Assembly (NCBI GenBank): GCA_046331665.1
Contig: JAXLQK010000033.1
Coordinates: 1 to 64,000 of the forward strand
Length of the DNA stretch: 64,000 bases
Direction: 5' to 3'
Source of the DNA: CAWBAT01 sp046331665
Lineage (GTDB): Bacteria > Acidobacteriota > Terriglobia > Versatilivoradales > Versatilivoraceae
Below are positions 52,360 to 61,682 of this stretch, in pieces (positions within the stretch are counted from its first letter, which is position 1; every line of letters starts with the position of its first letter). The notes beneath the pieces are model-generated. The model searched no databases. It was not told the DNA's origin and saw nothing but the letters and a program-made list of their open reading frames with translations. Both the position numbers and the translations under genes were made by a program.

Positions 52360-54837
52360 CTAGGGCCGGATGTGTTGCGTTGGATTCAAAGAACCGGTTG
52401 CCGTCTTTTTAAAGCCTTCAAATGTCAAAGTCCAAACCAATTCTGAATTGAAACTGGCAGGTACAACCACATTAAAGGCTCGAGTCTGCCGCCCCATCTG
52501 AAAAAGCGTGGTCTGGCCCCGGTCTGGAGGCCTGGGGGTGAAGAAATTGTTTGGCCCGACAGGGATTTGAACGGTTCCGTTGTTGAGATTCTGATAGCCG
52601 AAGCTGAGCGTAAAACTGCCGTTGGAATTCTTGTACCAGCCCTCGAAGACGGGATTGAGCGCGGCTGGGGCCACCCCTACTCCAGCCAGGTTTGCGCGCT
52701 GGGGGCTGTTGCTGGCGTCATCGGTGAATCCAATCGCGCCCTGGCGGGGGCCCGTGGCCGTCGGAGTGAAGGTAACATTCAGGCTGCAGCTGGCTCCTGC
52801 CGCCAGAGAGTTCCCGCAGTTATTGGTCTGGGCGAAATCTCCGCGAGCCAAAATGTTGGTCAGCAATAAAGGTGCGGAACCCGTATTCCTGAGCGTCAGG
52901 AGTTGGGGCACACTCGTGCTTCCTACATTCTGCCGGGCAAACGTCAGGCTAGAGGGCGACAGCAAGACCGCGGGAGCGATTCCGGTACCGCTCAACGGGA
53001 TCGCTTGAGGTGAATTGCTGGCATTGTCGGTCAAGGTCAGAGATCCGGGGCGGGCACCCGTGGCAGTCGGTGTAAAAGTCACGGCCAAGATACAATTCTG
53101 ACCCACTGCCACCGAGTTCCCGCAATTATTTGATTGAGCAAAATCACCGGTCACCGCCACGTTGGTGATCGCGAGGGCAGCGTTGCCCGTATTGGTCAAA
53201 GTGACGTTTTGAGAAGGACTCGTTGTCCCCACATTCTGTCCTGCAAAAGTCAGGCTGGCGGGGGCAAGGCTGACGGAAGGAGCTCCGGCACTTGTGGCAC
53301 CTTCAAACTGGGAAAAAGAAAAAGCGGCGGTCGTTACGATTTCCCCTTGCTGAAGTTTGTCATACATTCCTTCAACCGCAAGGCTCCCGACCGAATAAGG
53401 GCCGTTGAGGCCGTGATGTCCGATTTTGCTTCCGTCAAAGGAAACCGTGATGACTGCAGGGGCTTCCGTGGCTTCCAGGAAGCCATTGCCGGAGGTTCTC
53501 TCGATGGTCTGCGCGGACATATCGAAGATATCGGCGTTGTCATAGAGGGATAGCGACCAGCGGTACTTGTCTGATGTCGCCACTTCCACGGGGATGGAGA
53601 CTTGCAGGCGGTTGTAGAGTCCGTTAGAGTCGTCGTCAAGGGCTAGCACCGAAGGAGTTCCCACCAGGAAAAGCCCTTTGCGCTCGAAATCTTTCAATCG
53701 ATGGTCAGAAGTCGTTCCCGCGTTTTCGCGATGCACCAGATATCCCGAGCCCGGATCATCCAGCTTCTCGAGCTGAATCAGCTTCACCTGCCAGGGGCCG
53801 TCGGAACGCAGGAGTCTCAAAGAAGTGATGTCGAACGGAACGCTGATTTCCCGACCCAGCCCGGGACTGAGAGTCGCTCGCCCCCGTTGATTGACGTCCT
53901 TTCCATCAGAACCCTGGAGCACGACTACAGTGAAATAGTCGCCAGTGGCGTTGACATTGAAAGAGGGAATAATCTCCAAGGTGTCGGGCTGGCCGTTCCC
54001 ATTCAAATCGCTCACCTGCTCGCGAAAGTTCCCCGAATAACTGGCCGAATCCTGAATGACCGTGAAGCGCCCGGAAAAATTCCGGTTGAAAGGCTGATTT
54101 GCCGAAGTAGTCCCGTTGACCAGGCCGAAAAGGGAATATTCCCCCGGCCCCAAAGAGGGTGACACCGTAAAAATCCCGTCATTGGCTGTCCCGTCCTGTC
54201 CAACACCATTGTCGAGGAAGGTTAAAGGCAGAGGAGTGAATGTGGCATCGCCGACCTTTACGATAGATCCTGAAACAGCGGTGACTTCAGGGGTTTTGAG
54301 CACCGCTTCTCCATTGACGGTCACCACGCTGAGTGTGATCGGCGTTCCAGCCACATAGGTGTCTCCACCTCCCAGCAGTCCTGTTCGAATTGGACTCGAG
54401 GAAGAGACTTGGAAGGCGACGCCGCGCGGCCCGCTCAGAGCAACGGTTTCACGGATCCGGCATTTCCAGGCGCCAGGCGGAGCCGAATTCAAATGGAACA
54501 GGTAGGTCAGTCCCGAAGTCGCCTGACTGCGTTCCGGGTAGGTATAGCTCGCGGTGACGAATTGCGTGTCGGTTCCATGAGGATAGACATTGTTGCCGGG
54601 ATCGATCAGCGCGAGATCCAAGGTCAACGAGGCGCTGAGGATGAGAATATCGACGTCGGAATTGGGTTCGACCTGAAAGGTTTTTTCTACGGTTTGCTGG
54701 AGGGGAGTCAGGTCAAAGACTTCGAAATTCAAAGGAAACAAAGTGAGCGTTTGGTCTTCGCTGAAAGCATTCAGAGTAAGCAAAGCAAAGATGGACGCTA
54801 ATCCCAGGATTCCAGAAAGAGTTTTTTGTGGATACAT
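52360..54837 (-). CDS. Large secreted protein with two choice-of-anchor D (ASH-like) domains
   Basis: 825 residues. Signal peptide MYPQKTLSGILGLASIFALL ending NAFSE, preceded by GAGGAGG. Residues 30-290: beta-rich region resembling choice-of-anchor X/TIGR03503-like modules (FQVEPNSDVDILILSASLTL; DNGVGQDGTANDGIFTVSPS). Residues about 515-620 and 625-725: two repeats with the signature LTFAGQNVGTTSPSQNVTLT, NNCGNSVAVGQNCILAVTFT, PLSGTGIAP, typical choice-of-anchor D/ASH domains of about 100 residues. The C-terminal 100 residues form another beta domain. Extracellular or surface protein of unknown role. Confidence 0.75.
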   Translation of the reverse strand: MYPQKTLSGILGLASIFALLTLNAFSEDQTLTLFPLNFEVFDLTPLQQTVEKTFQVEPNSDVDILILSASLTLDLALIDPGNNVYPHGTDTQFVTASYTYPERSQATSGLTYLFHLNSAPPGAWKCRIRETVALSGPRGVAFQVSSSSPIRTGLLGGGDTYVAGTPITLSVVTVNGEAVLKTPEVTAVSGSIVKVGDATFTPLPLTFLDNGVGQDGTANDGIFTVSPSLGPGEYSLFGLVNGTTSANQPFNRNFSGRFTVIQDSASYSGNFREQVSDLNGNGQPDTLEIIPSFNVNATGDYFTVVVLQGSDGKDVNQRGRATLSPGLGREISVPFDITSLRLLRSDGPWQVKLIQLEKLDDPGSGYLVHRENAGTTSDHRLKDFERKGLFLVGTPSVLALDDDSNGLYNRLQVSIPVEVATSDKYRWSLSLYDNADIFDMSAQTIERTSGNGFLEATEAPAVITVSFDGSKIGHHGLNGPYSVGSLAVEGMYDKLQQGEIVTTAAFSFSQFEGATSAGAPSVSLAPASLTFAGQNVGTTSPSQNVTLTNTGNAALAITNVAVTGDFAQSNNCGNSVAVGQNCILAVTFTPTATGARPGSLTLTDNASNSPQAIPLSGTGIAPAVLLSPSSLTFARQNVGSTSVPQLLTLRNTGSAPLLLTNILARGDFAQTNNCGNSLAAGASCSLNVTFTPTATGPRQGAIGFTDDASNSPQRANLAGVGVAPAALNPVFEGWYKNSNGSFTLSFGYQNLNNGTVQIPVGPNNFFTPRPPDRGQTTLFQMGRQTRAFNVVVPASFNSELVWTLTFEGFKKTATGSLNPTQHIRP

Positions 54838-54866
54838 ACAATTGGGACCTCCTCAGAAACGAATCT

Positions 54867-55574
54867 TTACTCATCCAAGTGTGCCCAATAGATAATGCCC
54901 TTTGCGGAGTACTTGTCCGTGAAGATGACCATTTTGTTAGCAGAGTCGTAAGTTAAGTAGTCAAGGGTTACCGTAGGTCCCCAAGTAGCGCCATAAACAG
55001 AATCTCCGATAACGAAGAGTTTTTTCTTCCCTTGGTAGACTTCCAAAAAGAAATTTCCAATATGAGATTGTGATATTCCCCATGAAGGACGTCCTCCCGA
55101 AAGGAATCTAAGTCGATAAACTGGCCTTTTCACAAGGAAACCACGAAAACAGAATTGGGCACTCAGTCCCCCATGGTATTCCGTTCTCTGTATGACATGA
55201 TATTCTGAGTAAAAAGAGGGATAGCTAATCGGATATATTTTTTCCTCCGATGGAGGGATGGGTTCAAATTGATTTCTCTCCATTCCTTCAGGCACACGAA
55301 CGCAAGATTTTGATTTAATATCGATTTGCCAAATCCGTGTTTCTGGTTCTTTTGGAAGCCCGTCGCAAATAAATACCCCTTGTTTGTTTTTGGCGTTATA
55401 TAGCTCTGGAGATTTGAGAATCCACGGACTGTCTTCAAGAATGCACTTATTGAGAGGTATGATTGACTCGATTACTTCGAAAGGTCTGCTTGAATCTGAG
55501 AAATAAAGAGATAAATACCAAGCTAAGAATATGGCGGCGACCACAATTAACGATATTCGGAATGAGTTTTTCAT
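54867..55574 (-). CDS. Membrane-anchored protein of unknown function
   Basis: 235 residues: one N-terminal transmembrane helix (ISLIVVAAIFLAWYLSLYF), then a soluble domain with several cysteines and aromatic-rich beta strands (IWQIDIKSKSCVRVPEG; YHGGLSAQFCFRGFLVKRP; VTLDYLTYDSANKMVIF). No family recognised. GGAGG lies 13 bases before the ATG and only 8 bases separate it from the lipase stop, so it is cotranscribed with the lipase; a dedicated foldase or partner role is possible but unsupported. Confidence 0.55.
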   Translation of the reverse strand: MKNSFRISLIVVAAIFLAWYLSLYFSDSSRPFEVIESIIPLNKCILEDSPWILKSPELYNAKNKQGVFICDGLPKEPETRIWQIDIKSKSCVRVPEGMERNQFEPIPPSEEKIYPISYPSFYSEYHVIQRTEYHGGLSAQFCFRGFLVKRPVYRLRFLSGGRPSWGISQSHIGNFFLEVYQGKKKLFVIGDSVYGATWGPTVTLDYLTYDSANKMVIFTDKYSAKGIIYWAHLDE

Positions 55575-55582
55575 TGCCGCAA

Positions 55583-57208
55583 CTAATCCTCCACGAATGG
55601 GAACCCGTCTTTAATAGTCTGCAGAATCAGATCCGCAGTCTCAGGGCTTTTTACCGTTGCATGATTGTTTCTAAAGTTCTTGAGCGGTTTATAAATTGGC
55701 TGGTACTTTGAGCTCTCAACAGTCACTGCAATATCATTCAACTGAAAAGTGCTTGTGGCCGTTGGAACGAGGAGATTATAAACACCTATTCTCCCGGATG
55801 GGTCTGTAGCAGTAATCCGCTTAACACTGACTGTGCTGATCTTCCCAAGAACATTGTAGAAGACAGTAGGGATCGGGCTAAAATTACTGAAAAATGGGAA
55901 CATAATGGCGCTCTCATTGTGTTCAATTGTGCCGTTTGAGTTCAAATCAGCGTCCGCACCTATGGAGTAGTAAACTGGTCCATCCGGCAGTGAATTCTTT
56001 TTGTTAAATTGTTCAGTTTTCTGAGGAGTCAAATCGGATCTGCCTGGTCTTTGCGGTAAAACGCTCGGTATCGAGTAGAGGAGAGATGCGTCCTCAAATG
56101 CGCGACGTAGTAACACGTCGTTTGTATCAGATCCATATGCAAAGCCAACGTGTTGATTGATCGATTCTTCATATATTTCACCAATGTCCGCGAGGACGGA
56201 GCCGTGGTGTGGAGTGTCTATGGTGAAATGAGAAAGTGCTTTCGGAGAAGGCCCCGAAGGAAAGGGCCGATACAATTTGGTTCCGAGATAAAAGCGAATG
56301 TCTAGGCCGCCCATACTATGACTGATCAGATGAATACTTTTGACTCCATCTGTAACCGAAACCATCTCAAGCAAGGGGGAGAGTTCAACTGCATTCAATA
56401 CGATGCCACCGTTCCCTCCTGTGCTTGTAGAAAGATCGATATTCTCATACTCAAACGGGATCTTCTTCTCCCTTAGACGATCGACAAATCCACCTGCATC
56501 CCAGCTCGTATGATCTGTGTTTACTCCGTGCACTAACACCAGCGGGCTCATGGCACCGAAACTGATGGCGGCCCAGTCAACTTGGATTCCCCAGGAATCT
56601 CTGGGGTCTCCTGCATAGGGGTCCATCTGGATGGTCAAAACATTTTCTCCTGGCGTCGGTCTCTCCCCCCACTGATTCTTTTTCCCAAAATGTACCCATT
56701 CGACTTGAATCTGGAACTCATCCACTCCAAAATCAAAACACTCTCCGCAATACGTATAATGTGGCGAGCCGAGCTGATGACCATTGAAGGTCAGGTGAAA
56801 TTGAGGGAGTACGAATACGTTATAAATAGCCGTCCCTTCGACCGTGTAGCCCGATACCAGCTTCAAGCGGGCGAAACGCGAAACCACCCCATTGGCGATC
56901 AACTCTGCCGGGTTGAGTAGAGATCCGCTGGAGTCGACATCACCCACGACTCGTTCCACTGGGACGGAAAAAGAAATTGAACCACCCGGTAACAGAGCCA
57001 CACATTCATCCGTGGTATAAGGAACGAAGCAGAGACCCTCAAAGCCCGGAGCCGCTTGCGTGGCCGTGATACTGCCTTGATCCAGGACAAAGCTCGCGTC
57101 CGAGACAGCAGGGGGTTCAAATTGACTTATTCCCAGGTGACTGGCCATAAGGGTTCCGGGACGAAAGATGATGGTGATAACAAATATTATCGGCAGAACC
57201 CGTTTCAT
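55583..57208 (-). CDS. Secreted alpha/beta hydrolase (lipase-like) with N-terminal beta domain
   Basis: 541 residues. Start at MKRVLPIIFVITIIFRPGTL with CAGGAGGAAACC upstream, a signal peptide; the longer frame to 57376 lacks such a site. Residues 30-240: beta-rich domain. Residues 245-430: hydrolase with oxyanion segment LVLVHGVNTDHTSWD, nucleophile elbow LISHSMGGLD, and HFTIDTPHHGSVLADIG, as in triacylglycerol lipases and PGAP1-like esterases; the last motif includes the conserved TPHxG. Exported enzyme acting on lipids or esters; its substrate is not inferable. Confidence 0.78.
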   Translation of the reverse strand: MKRVLPIIFVITIIFRPGTLMASHLGISQFEPPAVSDASFVLDQGSITATQAAPGFEGLCFVPYTTDECVALLPGGSISFSVPVERVVGDVDSSGSLLNPAELIANGVVSRFARLKLVSGYTVEGTAIYNVFVLPQFHLTFNGHQLGSPHYTYCGECFDFGVDEFQIQVEWVHFGKKNQWGERPTPGENVLTIQMDPYAGDPRDSWGIQVDWAAISFGAMSPLVLVHGVNTDHTSWDAGGFVDRLREKKIPFEYENIDLSTSTGGNGGIVLNAVELSPLLEMVSVTDGVKSIHLISHSMGGLDIRFYLGTKLYRPFPSGPSPKALSHFTIDTPHHGSVLADIGEIYEESINQHVGFAYGSDTNDVLLRRAFEDASLLYSIPSVLPQRPGRSDLTPQKTEQFNKKNSLPDGPVYYSIGADADLNSNGTIEHNESAIMFPFFSNFSPIPTVFYNVLGKISTVSVKRITATDPSGRIGVYNLLVPTATSTFQLNDIAVTVESSKYQPIYKPLKNFRNNHATVKSPETADLILQTIKDGFPFVED

Positions 57209-57634
57209 GGTTTCCTCCTGTACTGGAACCGACCGAGGCTCAGCGCTGGAGGGGCACAAAGCCCTGAAAATCCAGCGCTTTAAAGCCAAGCTCCTGAGGG
57301 AAAGAATTCTGGGGCCAGTCAATTCAATGCCAGGCTGAAGAACCCATGCCCTACCGCCGATGCCCGGGCGATCCAACCTGAGTTGTGCTTAAATTGGCAT
57401 TAATGATGTGTGAATCTATATACACAATTTTAGTTTTGTCAAGAGGTTTTTTTGAGTTCAGAAAAAAATCTCGCAAGCCGATGTTTTTGCCAGCAATTTC
57501 ATTTTGGAGTGTGGCCGCTCGCTGCCCGGGCTGTGGGTGGAGACGGGACGCCCTCGTCCCGCCACGAATAAGCGCCGCGAGCGCGCGGTGTCTCCAATGG
57601 TCCGAAAGGAATTTTGGGTGGGAAGGGATTAGGT
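57209..57634. other. Intergenic stretch with a GC-rich palindrome pair
   Basis: Promoter region of the lipase operon, then at 57539-57595 the composite GGGACGCCCTCGTCCC ... GCCGCGAGCGCGCGGTGTCTCC, flanked by GAGAC/GTCTC. The same composite recurs at 58651-58709 and in variant form near 62880, 62990 and 63635. No gene. Confidence 0.55.
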
Positions 57635-58615
57635 TTACACCTGAAGGGGATAGCGGCCGAGACGCTCGCCTGCCGCAAGATAGGCGCGGTAACAGCGTTC
57701 AGGAATCGGGATGAGATTGTCGGGGCCCAGAATGTAGCCCCCACCGGCACCGAGACTGCGCAAACAGACCTTCACTTCTTCTTCGATCTCTTCCGGCGTC
57801 CCCTGGCTTAATGTTGTGGTCGTGTCCATTCCTCCCATAAAGGAGAGGCGATCGCCATAGACCCGTTTCAATTTGGCCCGGTCATTCACCCTGGGCTGAA
57901 CGGAGTCGATTACATCGACGCCAATCTCTATGAGGTCTGGCACGATCTCCATGATGTTGCCGCAGGAATGGTGGAAGACGATGAGGCCCGCGTCTTTGGC
58001 CAGCTTATAGAGGCGGGCCAACGGGGGTTTGATCAACCGGCGCCACAGCCGTGGAGACATCAGTAGGGATCCCTGGCCACCGTAATCGTCCTGGCAGCGC
58101 ACCGCTTCCATGCCCAGCTCAATATAGCTTTCCAGAACCCGGACATCGTAATCCGCAATGCGGCCCAAAAGCATCACCACCGCTTCTGGATCCTCCAGCA
58201 TCGCCATCATCAGGTTTTCCATCCCTGTTAAGGTGTGGGCCCGCTCGAAAAGCAGGAGCGGCATTTCGCCGGCCAGCATGTATTGGGCTCGATCAATCCC
58301 TTCGACCAACCCCGCCATCATCCTCTCGTCGGGAGGATTCGGCATTGGATACTCTTCGACTCGCAAAAAATCAGTCAAGGGATGCCCCACGGCATAGGGC
58401 TGGACCATGGGTTCCCATTCCTGACCGGCTGGTGCGCCTCCCTCCCAACGGACTCCCCAAGGATCGAGGCCCGGTCCCGTCATGCGGGCACCCGGATAGT
58501 ACACCTTGACCATGCCTGGAATGACACCATTCATACGTCGTACCGGGACGTGATGCGGATCCTCGCGGCGCAGGGCACGCAGTAGATTTTCCTTTTCTGA
58601 GATCTGGCCTGACAC
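57635..58615 (-). CDS. Uroporphyrinogen-decarboxylase (URO-D) family methyltransferase-like protein
   Basis: 326 residues. URO-D fold: SEKENLLRALRREDPHHVPV at the N-terminus, LDPWGVRWEGGAP, ERAHTLTGMENLMMAMLEDP, GLIVFHHSCGNIMEIVPDLI with the His-x-Cys metal-ligand pair of methylcobamide:CoM methyltransferase-like members, NLIPIPERCYRAYLAAGERL. The family includes MtaA/CmuA-type methyltransferases and many uncharacterised members in sugar or one-carbon catabolic clusters. It lies at the distal end of a leftward cluster with an SDR, a DUF4432 protein, a metallo-hydrolase and another URO-D protein. Confidence 0.8.
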   Translation of the reverse strand: MSGQISEKENLLRALRREDPHHVPVRRMNGVIPGMVKVYYPGARMTGPGLDPWGVRWEGGAPAGQEWEPMVQPYAVGHPLTDFLRVEEYPMPNPPDERMMAGLVEGIDRAQYMLAGEMPLLLFERAHTLTGMENLMMAMLEDPEAVVMLLGRIADYDVRVLESYIELGMEAVRCQDDYGGQGSLLMSPRLWRRLIKPPLARLYKLAKDAGLIVFHHSCGNIMEIVPDLIEIGVDVIDSVQPRVNDRAKLKRVYGDRLSFMGGMDTTTTLSQGTPEEIEEEVKVCLRSLGAGGGYILGPDNLIPIPERCYRAYLAAGERLGRYPLQV

Positions 58616-58650
58616 CGGGTGCGCTCCTTAAGGGAATATCATTCTCTTGG

Positions 58651-58709
58651 TGGAGACGGGACGCCCTCGTCGCGCCGTAAAGAAGCGCCGCGAGGGCGCG
58701 GCGTCTCCA
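58651..58709. repeat. GC-rich composite palindrome
   Basis: TGGAGACGGGACGCCCTCGT, spacer, then GCCGCGAGGGCGCGGCGTCT: arms pair with each other (GGAGAC/GTCTCC) and internally. Second clear copy after 57539-57595. It sits between the URO-D and SDR genes. Confidence 0.6.
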
Positions 58710-58714
58710 GCGGT

Positions 58715-59455
58715 TCATTTTGCCGTCCATCCTCCATCCACGACAAGCGAAGCTCCGGTCATATAGGACGAGGCATCCGAGGCCAGGAATAAGGCCGCTT
58801 CCGCGATCTCCTCTGGACGGCCCAGCCGTTTCAGGATCGTATCTTCTGCCACGCGCTCGGTTTCTTCCGGAGTGATTCCATCCCAGGCGGGCGTGAAGAT
58901 AGGTCCAGGGAGAATGGCATTGACTCGAATCGCAGGTCCATAGTCGACGGCCAGCGAACGGGTGAGCGCCAGAAGCCCTCCTTTGGCCGCCTGGTACGAA
59001 GCATCATTTGGCACTCCCACGATACTCTGCACGGAGGCCGTAAAGACGATGACGCCTCCTTCCGCTTTCTGTAAATGGGGGATGGAGTATTTCGCACACA
59101 GGAAGGCGGCGCGCAGGGTGATGTCAATGGTGCGTTGCCATTCGTCGAGTGACGTCTCTACAGCAGGTTTGGCCACGCGCCAGAAGGCATTACTGTGCAA
59201 GATATGGAGACAGCCGTAAGCGGCAATGGTCTGTTGCACGAGAGCTTCAATCTCCTCGGGACGCGACAGATCGGTCGGGACAAAAGTGGCGCGGCCTCCG
59301 GCTTCCTGAATGGACTGCACCGTCTGGGTACCGCCTTCCTTATTCACATCGGCCACCACGACAGAGGCTCCTTCCCGCGCAAAGAGCAGTGCCGTGGCTC
59401 GACCGATCCCGCTGGCGGCTCCGGTGATGATGGCGACTTTATTCTTTAATCTCAT
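58715..59455 (-). CDS. Short-chain dehydrogenase/reductase (SDR)
   Basis: 246 residues. Classical SDR: cofactor motif TGAASGIGRA, Asp in VVADVNKEG (NAD preference), SNAFW in the NNAG position, catalytic Ser in FTASVQSIVG, YQAAKGG, and PGPIFTPAW. C-terminal ASDASSYMTGASLVVDGGWT. Start MRLKNKVAIITG; the frame extends ten codons further but without need. Probably oxidises a sugar-derived or hydroxy-acid substrate within the surrounding catabolic cluster; the substrate is unknown. Confidence 0.9.
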   Translation of the reverse strand: MRLKNKVAIITGAASGIGRATALLFAREGASVVVADVNKEGGTQTVQSIQEAGGRATFVPTDLSRPEEIEALVQQTIAAYGCLHILHSNAFWRVAKPAVETSLDEWQRTIDITLRAAFLCAKYSIPHLQKAEGGVIVFTASVQSIVGVPNDASYQAAKGGLLALTRSLAVDYGPAIRVNAILPGPIFTPAWDGITPEETERVAEDTILKRLGRPEEIAEAALFLASDASSYMTGASLVVDGGWTAK

Positions 59456-59561
59456 GGCGGACCTCGTGAGGATGTCGACGGTCAAACGTTTCCATGAAAA
59501 GTCTCATGGAGGCCGCGTTTGGCGAAGGCACTCTCCATCTCTTGTGTTTGCAGCCGGGGTT

Positions 59562-59601
59562 GTTGGCCCCGGCCAAAGGTGCCGGGACCAGCGGTCCCGG
59601 C
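59562..59601. repeat. Paired GC-rich hairpins between SDR and DUF4432 genes
   Basis: TTGGCCCCGGCCAA, then a perfect 9-bp stem GCCGGGACC-AGC-GGTCCCGGC (59581-59601). No T-run follows on either strand, so it is more likely another dispersed palindrome class than a terminator. Confidence 0.45.
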
Positions 59602-59612
59602 TATAGCCTTGT

Positions 59613-60677
59613 TCACGATGTTCTGATTTCCACGTGGCCATTAGGCTGGATTCGCCAAACCCCGGCGGTGCTTTTGAAGAAAACGACTTTGAGCTCCAAC
59701 TCGAGAGACTGGCCTGCGGCTAAGCGGCGGGCTGTACCCTTTTGGATGGCCACTTCCAGTCCGTGGCCTGGAAAACTGCTCATCGGCTCCACGGCCAGGG
59801 TGTACCAACGCCCGTAAGACGGATACGCCAGACTGCCGTTGTACTCTTGGTAGCACCAGACATAGGGCAGGACATCCAGCGGCCACACCAGTCCGACACC
59901 AATACCCATCTGCATATTGGTGAGCGCATACCAACCTTCCGAGAGTCCCGAAAAATAACCCAACATCGTCAGTCCCGCTCCGGCCGGACGCGGATGTGCC
60001 AGATCGACTTTTCTTCCGTACCGGTCTTCCACTTGCGGCCAGAACCAGTGGCTTCCGGGTCGGATCGGATTATTTTGAGGATCGTACCGCTCATCGGCTT
60101 CGTAATGATGAGCCGGGACATCGAGACGGCAATGTTCACTCAAAAAAGGGGCACCGAACGCCGGGTGATGTCCCCACATGAGGTCCATATCCTCGGACCC
60201 TTCGTTCGTGAGACGCTCCTGGATCGTCAGGATCGGGGCATCAGCTCCGAGAATCATGAGGCGTTCCAGATGAAAGGGAGTCCGCAGTGTATGCACGTCG
60301 AAGCGAACGCAGACCTGGTGGCTGTTTTCCTCGATCACCGAATAATTCCAGGGCAGGTTGGCCACTTCTCCGTGGAAGGGCAGTAACCCTCCCTTGTAGT
60401 GGCAGGCGTCACCGCCGTTGGGGAACAATTCCTGCCAGCCACCCGGGTAATAATCCATCCAGGCCGCCAGGGAATCCGGGGGCACAAAGGTGGCACTGCC
60501 AGGGACTCGCAATCCTCCGGGGACTTTCCACAGCACATCAAGACTTTGAGGCTTGTAAGTTAACTTATAAATGTCGGCGCCTTTGTCAGCCAGAACGGTG
60601 ACAGCCATCCATTGATTTTCCAGGGTGACTGCGCCCAGCTCTCGAATTGAGTGCGATTCCTTGACCAAAGGTTTCAT
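59613..60677 (-). CDS. DUF4432/aldose-1-epimerase-like protein
   Basis: 354 residues of the galactose-mutarotase-like beta-sandwich: NQWMAVTVLADKGADIYKLT, GGWQELFPNGGDACHYKGGL, LPFHGEVANLPW, LMWGHHPAFGAPFL with the expected active-site His, and YTLAVEPMSSFPGHGLEVAI with the catalytic Glu position. It probably interconverts sugar anomers or binds a sugar derivative for the cluster. It lies 15 bases downstream of the metallo-hydrolase gene and runs the same way. Confidence 0.8.
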   Translation of the reverse strand: MKPLVKESHSIRELGAVTLENQWMAVTVLADKGADIYKLTYKPQSLDVLWKVPGGLRVPGSATFVPPDSLAAWMDYYPGGWQELFPNGGDACHYKGGLLPFHGEVANLPWNYSVIEENSHQVCVRFDVHTLRTPFHLERLMILGADAPILTIQERLTNEGSEDMDLMWGHHPAFGAPFLSEHCRLDVPAHHYEADERYDPQNNPIRPGSHWFWPQVEDRYGRKVDLAHPRPAGAGLTMLGYFSGLSEGWYALTNMQMGIGVGLVWPLDVLPYVWCYQEYNGSLAYPSYGRWYTLAVEPMSSFPGHGLEVAIQKGTARRLAAGQSLELELKVVFFKSTAGVWRIQPNGHVEIRTS

Positions 60678-60692
60678 GGCGCGCCTCCTAGC

Positions 60693-61682
60693 CTACGACG
60701 CAACCCAGGACACGAGTTTATCCCGGCGTTCCTGACCAATTAACCCGAGGCTTTCCAGCCGTTGCAAGTGCCCCGAAAACGGGAAGGCGGCTTCCACCAC
60801 GCAGGGTTCGACAGGCCAGCTTCCCACCCGTGGGCTCAGGGAGAGAATGATTTCTTTCAAGGTGAGTGGGGCTGGAGCCTCGCGAAGCGTTTGCAGAATT
60901 CCTTCTTCCAGACGTTGGGCAAAAAACAAACTGCCATAGAGGAAGTCAGTGACCTGTTTGCCTCGCATTACCGGATAGTGTCCCGTCAGCAGGACGTCGA
61001 TAGGCAATTTCAAAAGGGTTTTGATGGTGTTGAGATAAGGATCGACATGGAGATAGGTGGGCGGAATGGCTACTCGCTGGCCATCGGCGTTTGGGACGCC
61101 TTCTCCAAGAACGGCATCGCCAATGGCGGCCAGACGATTCCTGGCATCATAGACGCAAAGATGTCCTGCAGTGTGGCCCGGGACATGCAGGATCTGCAGT
61201 TCCCAATCGGATTGCAGCCGCAGGGTTTCCTTGCCTTCCAAACCTACGTCGACACAGACGTCGGACTTGCAGAATTGACGCACCCACCCCGCGCCCTCAG
61301 GGCTCACCTCCAGCCCATGATCGACCGCGAATTGGTTATAGCGATCTTCGATGAGCTGTTCCATGCTCTCAATCATCGGGATATCCAGATTGTGAGCCAT
61401 TAAGAGAACTCGCGGCACCAGCCGCTTCAATGCCTGGTTCCCCCCGAGGTGGTCGGCATCGGCATGGCTGACGAGAGCAAAGTTCAATCGTTCGGCATCC
61501 AGACCGATGGCGTGGAGTCCTGGGAAGACAATTTCTTCGATGCTGGAATCCAATCCCGTGTCAAAGAGCAAAACCTTTTCCCCGACAAACAAATACTGAT
61601 AGACGACCCGCTCACCCATGGGAGTGGTGAGTTGGTGGATATGGGGAATAATTTCCACGGGATTCATCCTTTCCGGGCTCAT
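60693..61682 (-). CDS. Metallo-beta-lactamase-fold hydrolase
   Basis: 329 residues. The metal motif is SHADADHLGGN, H-x-D-x-D-H instead of the usual H-x-H-x-D-H; further ligands in HVPGHTAGHLCVY, AIGDAVLG and LTGHYPVM. A C-terminal helical domain (LTLKEIILSLSP, LQRLESLGLIGQERRD) resembles the winged tail of glyoxalase II/LACTB2-like proteins. The ATG at 61682 overlaps the upstream stop (TGATG), so translation is coupled; a GTG one codon earlier is possible. The role in the cluster is unknown, presumably hydrolysis of an ester, lactone or thioester. Confidence 0.8.
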   Translation of the reverse strand: MSPERMNPVEIIPHIHQLTTPMGERVVYQYLFVGEKVLLFDTGLDSSIEEIVFPGLHAIGLDAERLNFALVSHADADHLGGNQALKRLVPRVLLMAHNLDIPMIESMEQLIEDRYNQFAVDHGLEVSPEGAGWVRQFCKSDVCVDVGLEGKETLRLQSDWELQILHVPGHTAGHLCVYDARNRLAAIGDAVLGEGVPNADGQRVAIPPTYLHVDPYLNTIKTLLKLPIDVLLTGHYPVMRGKQVTDFLYGSLFFAQRLEEGILQTLREAPAPLTLKEIILSLSPRVGSWPVEPCVVEAAFPFSGHLQRLESLGLIGQERRDKLVSWVAS

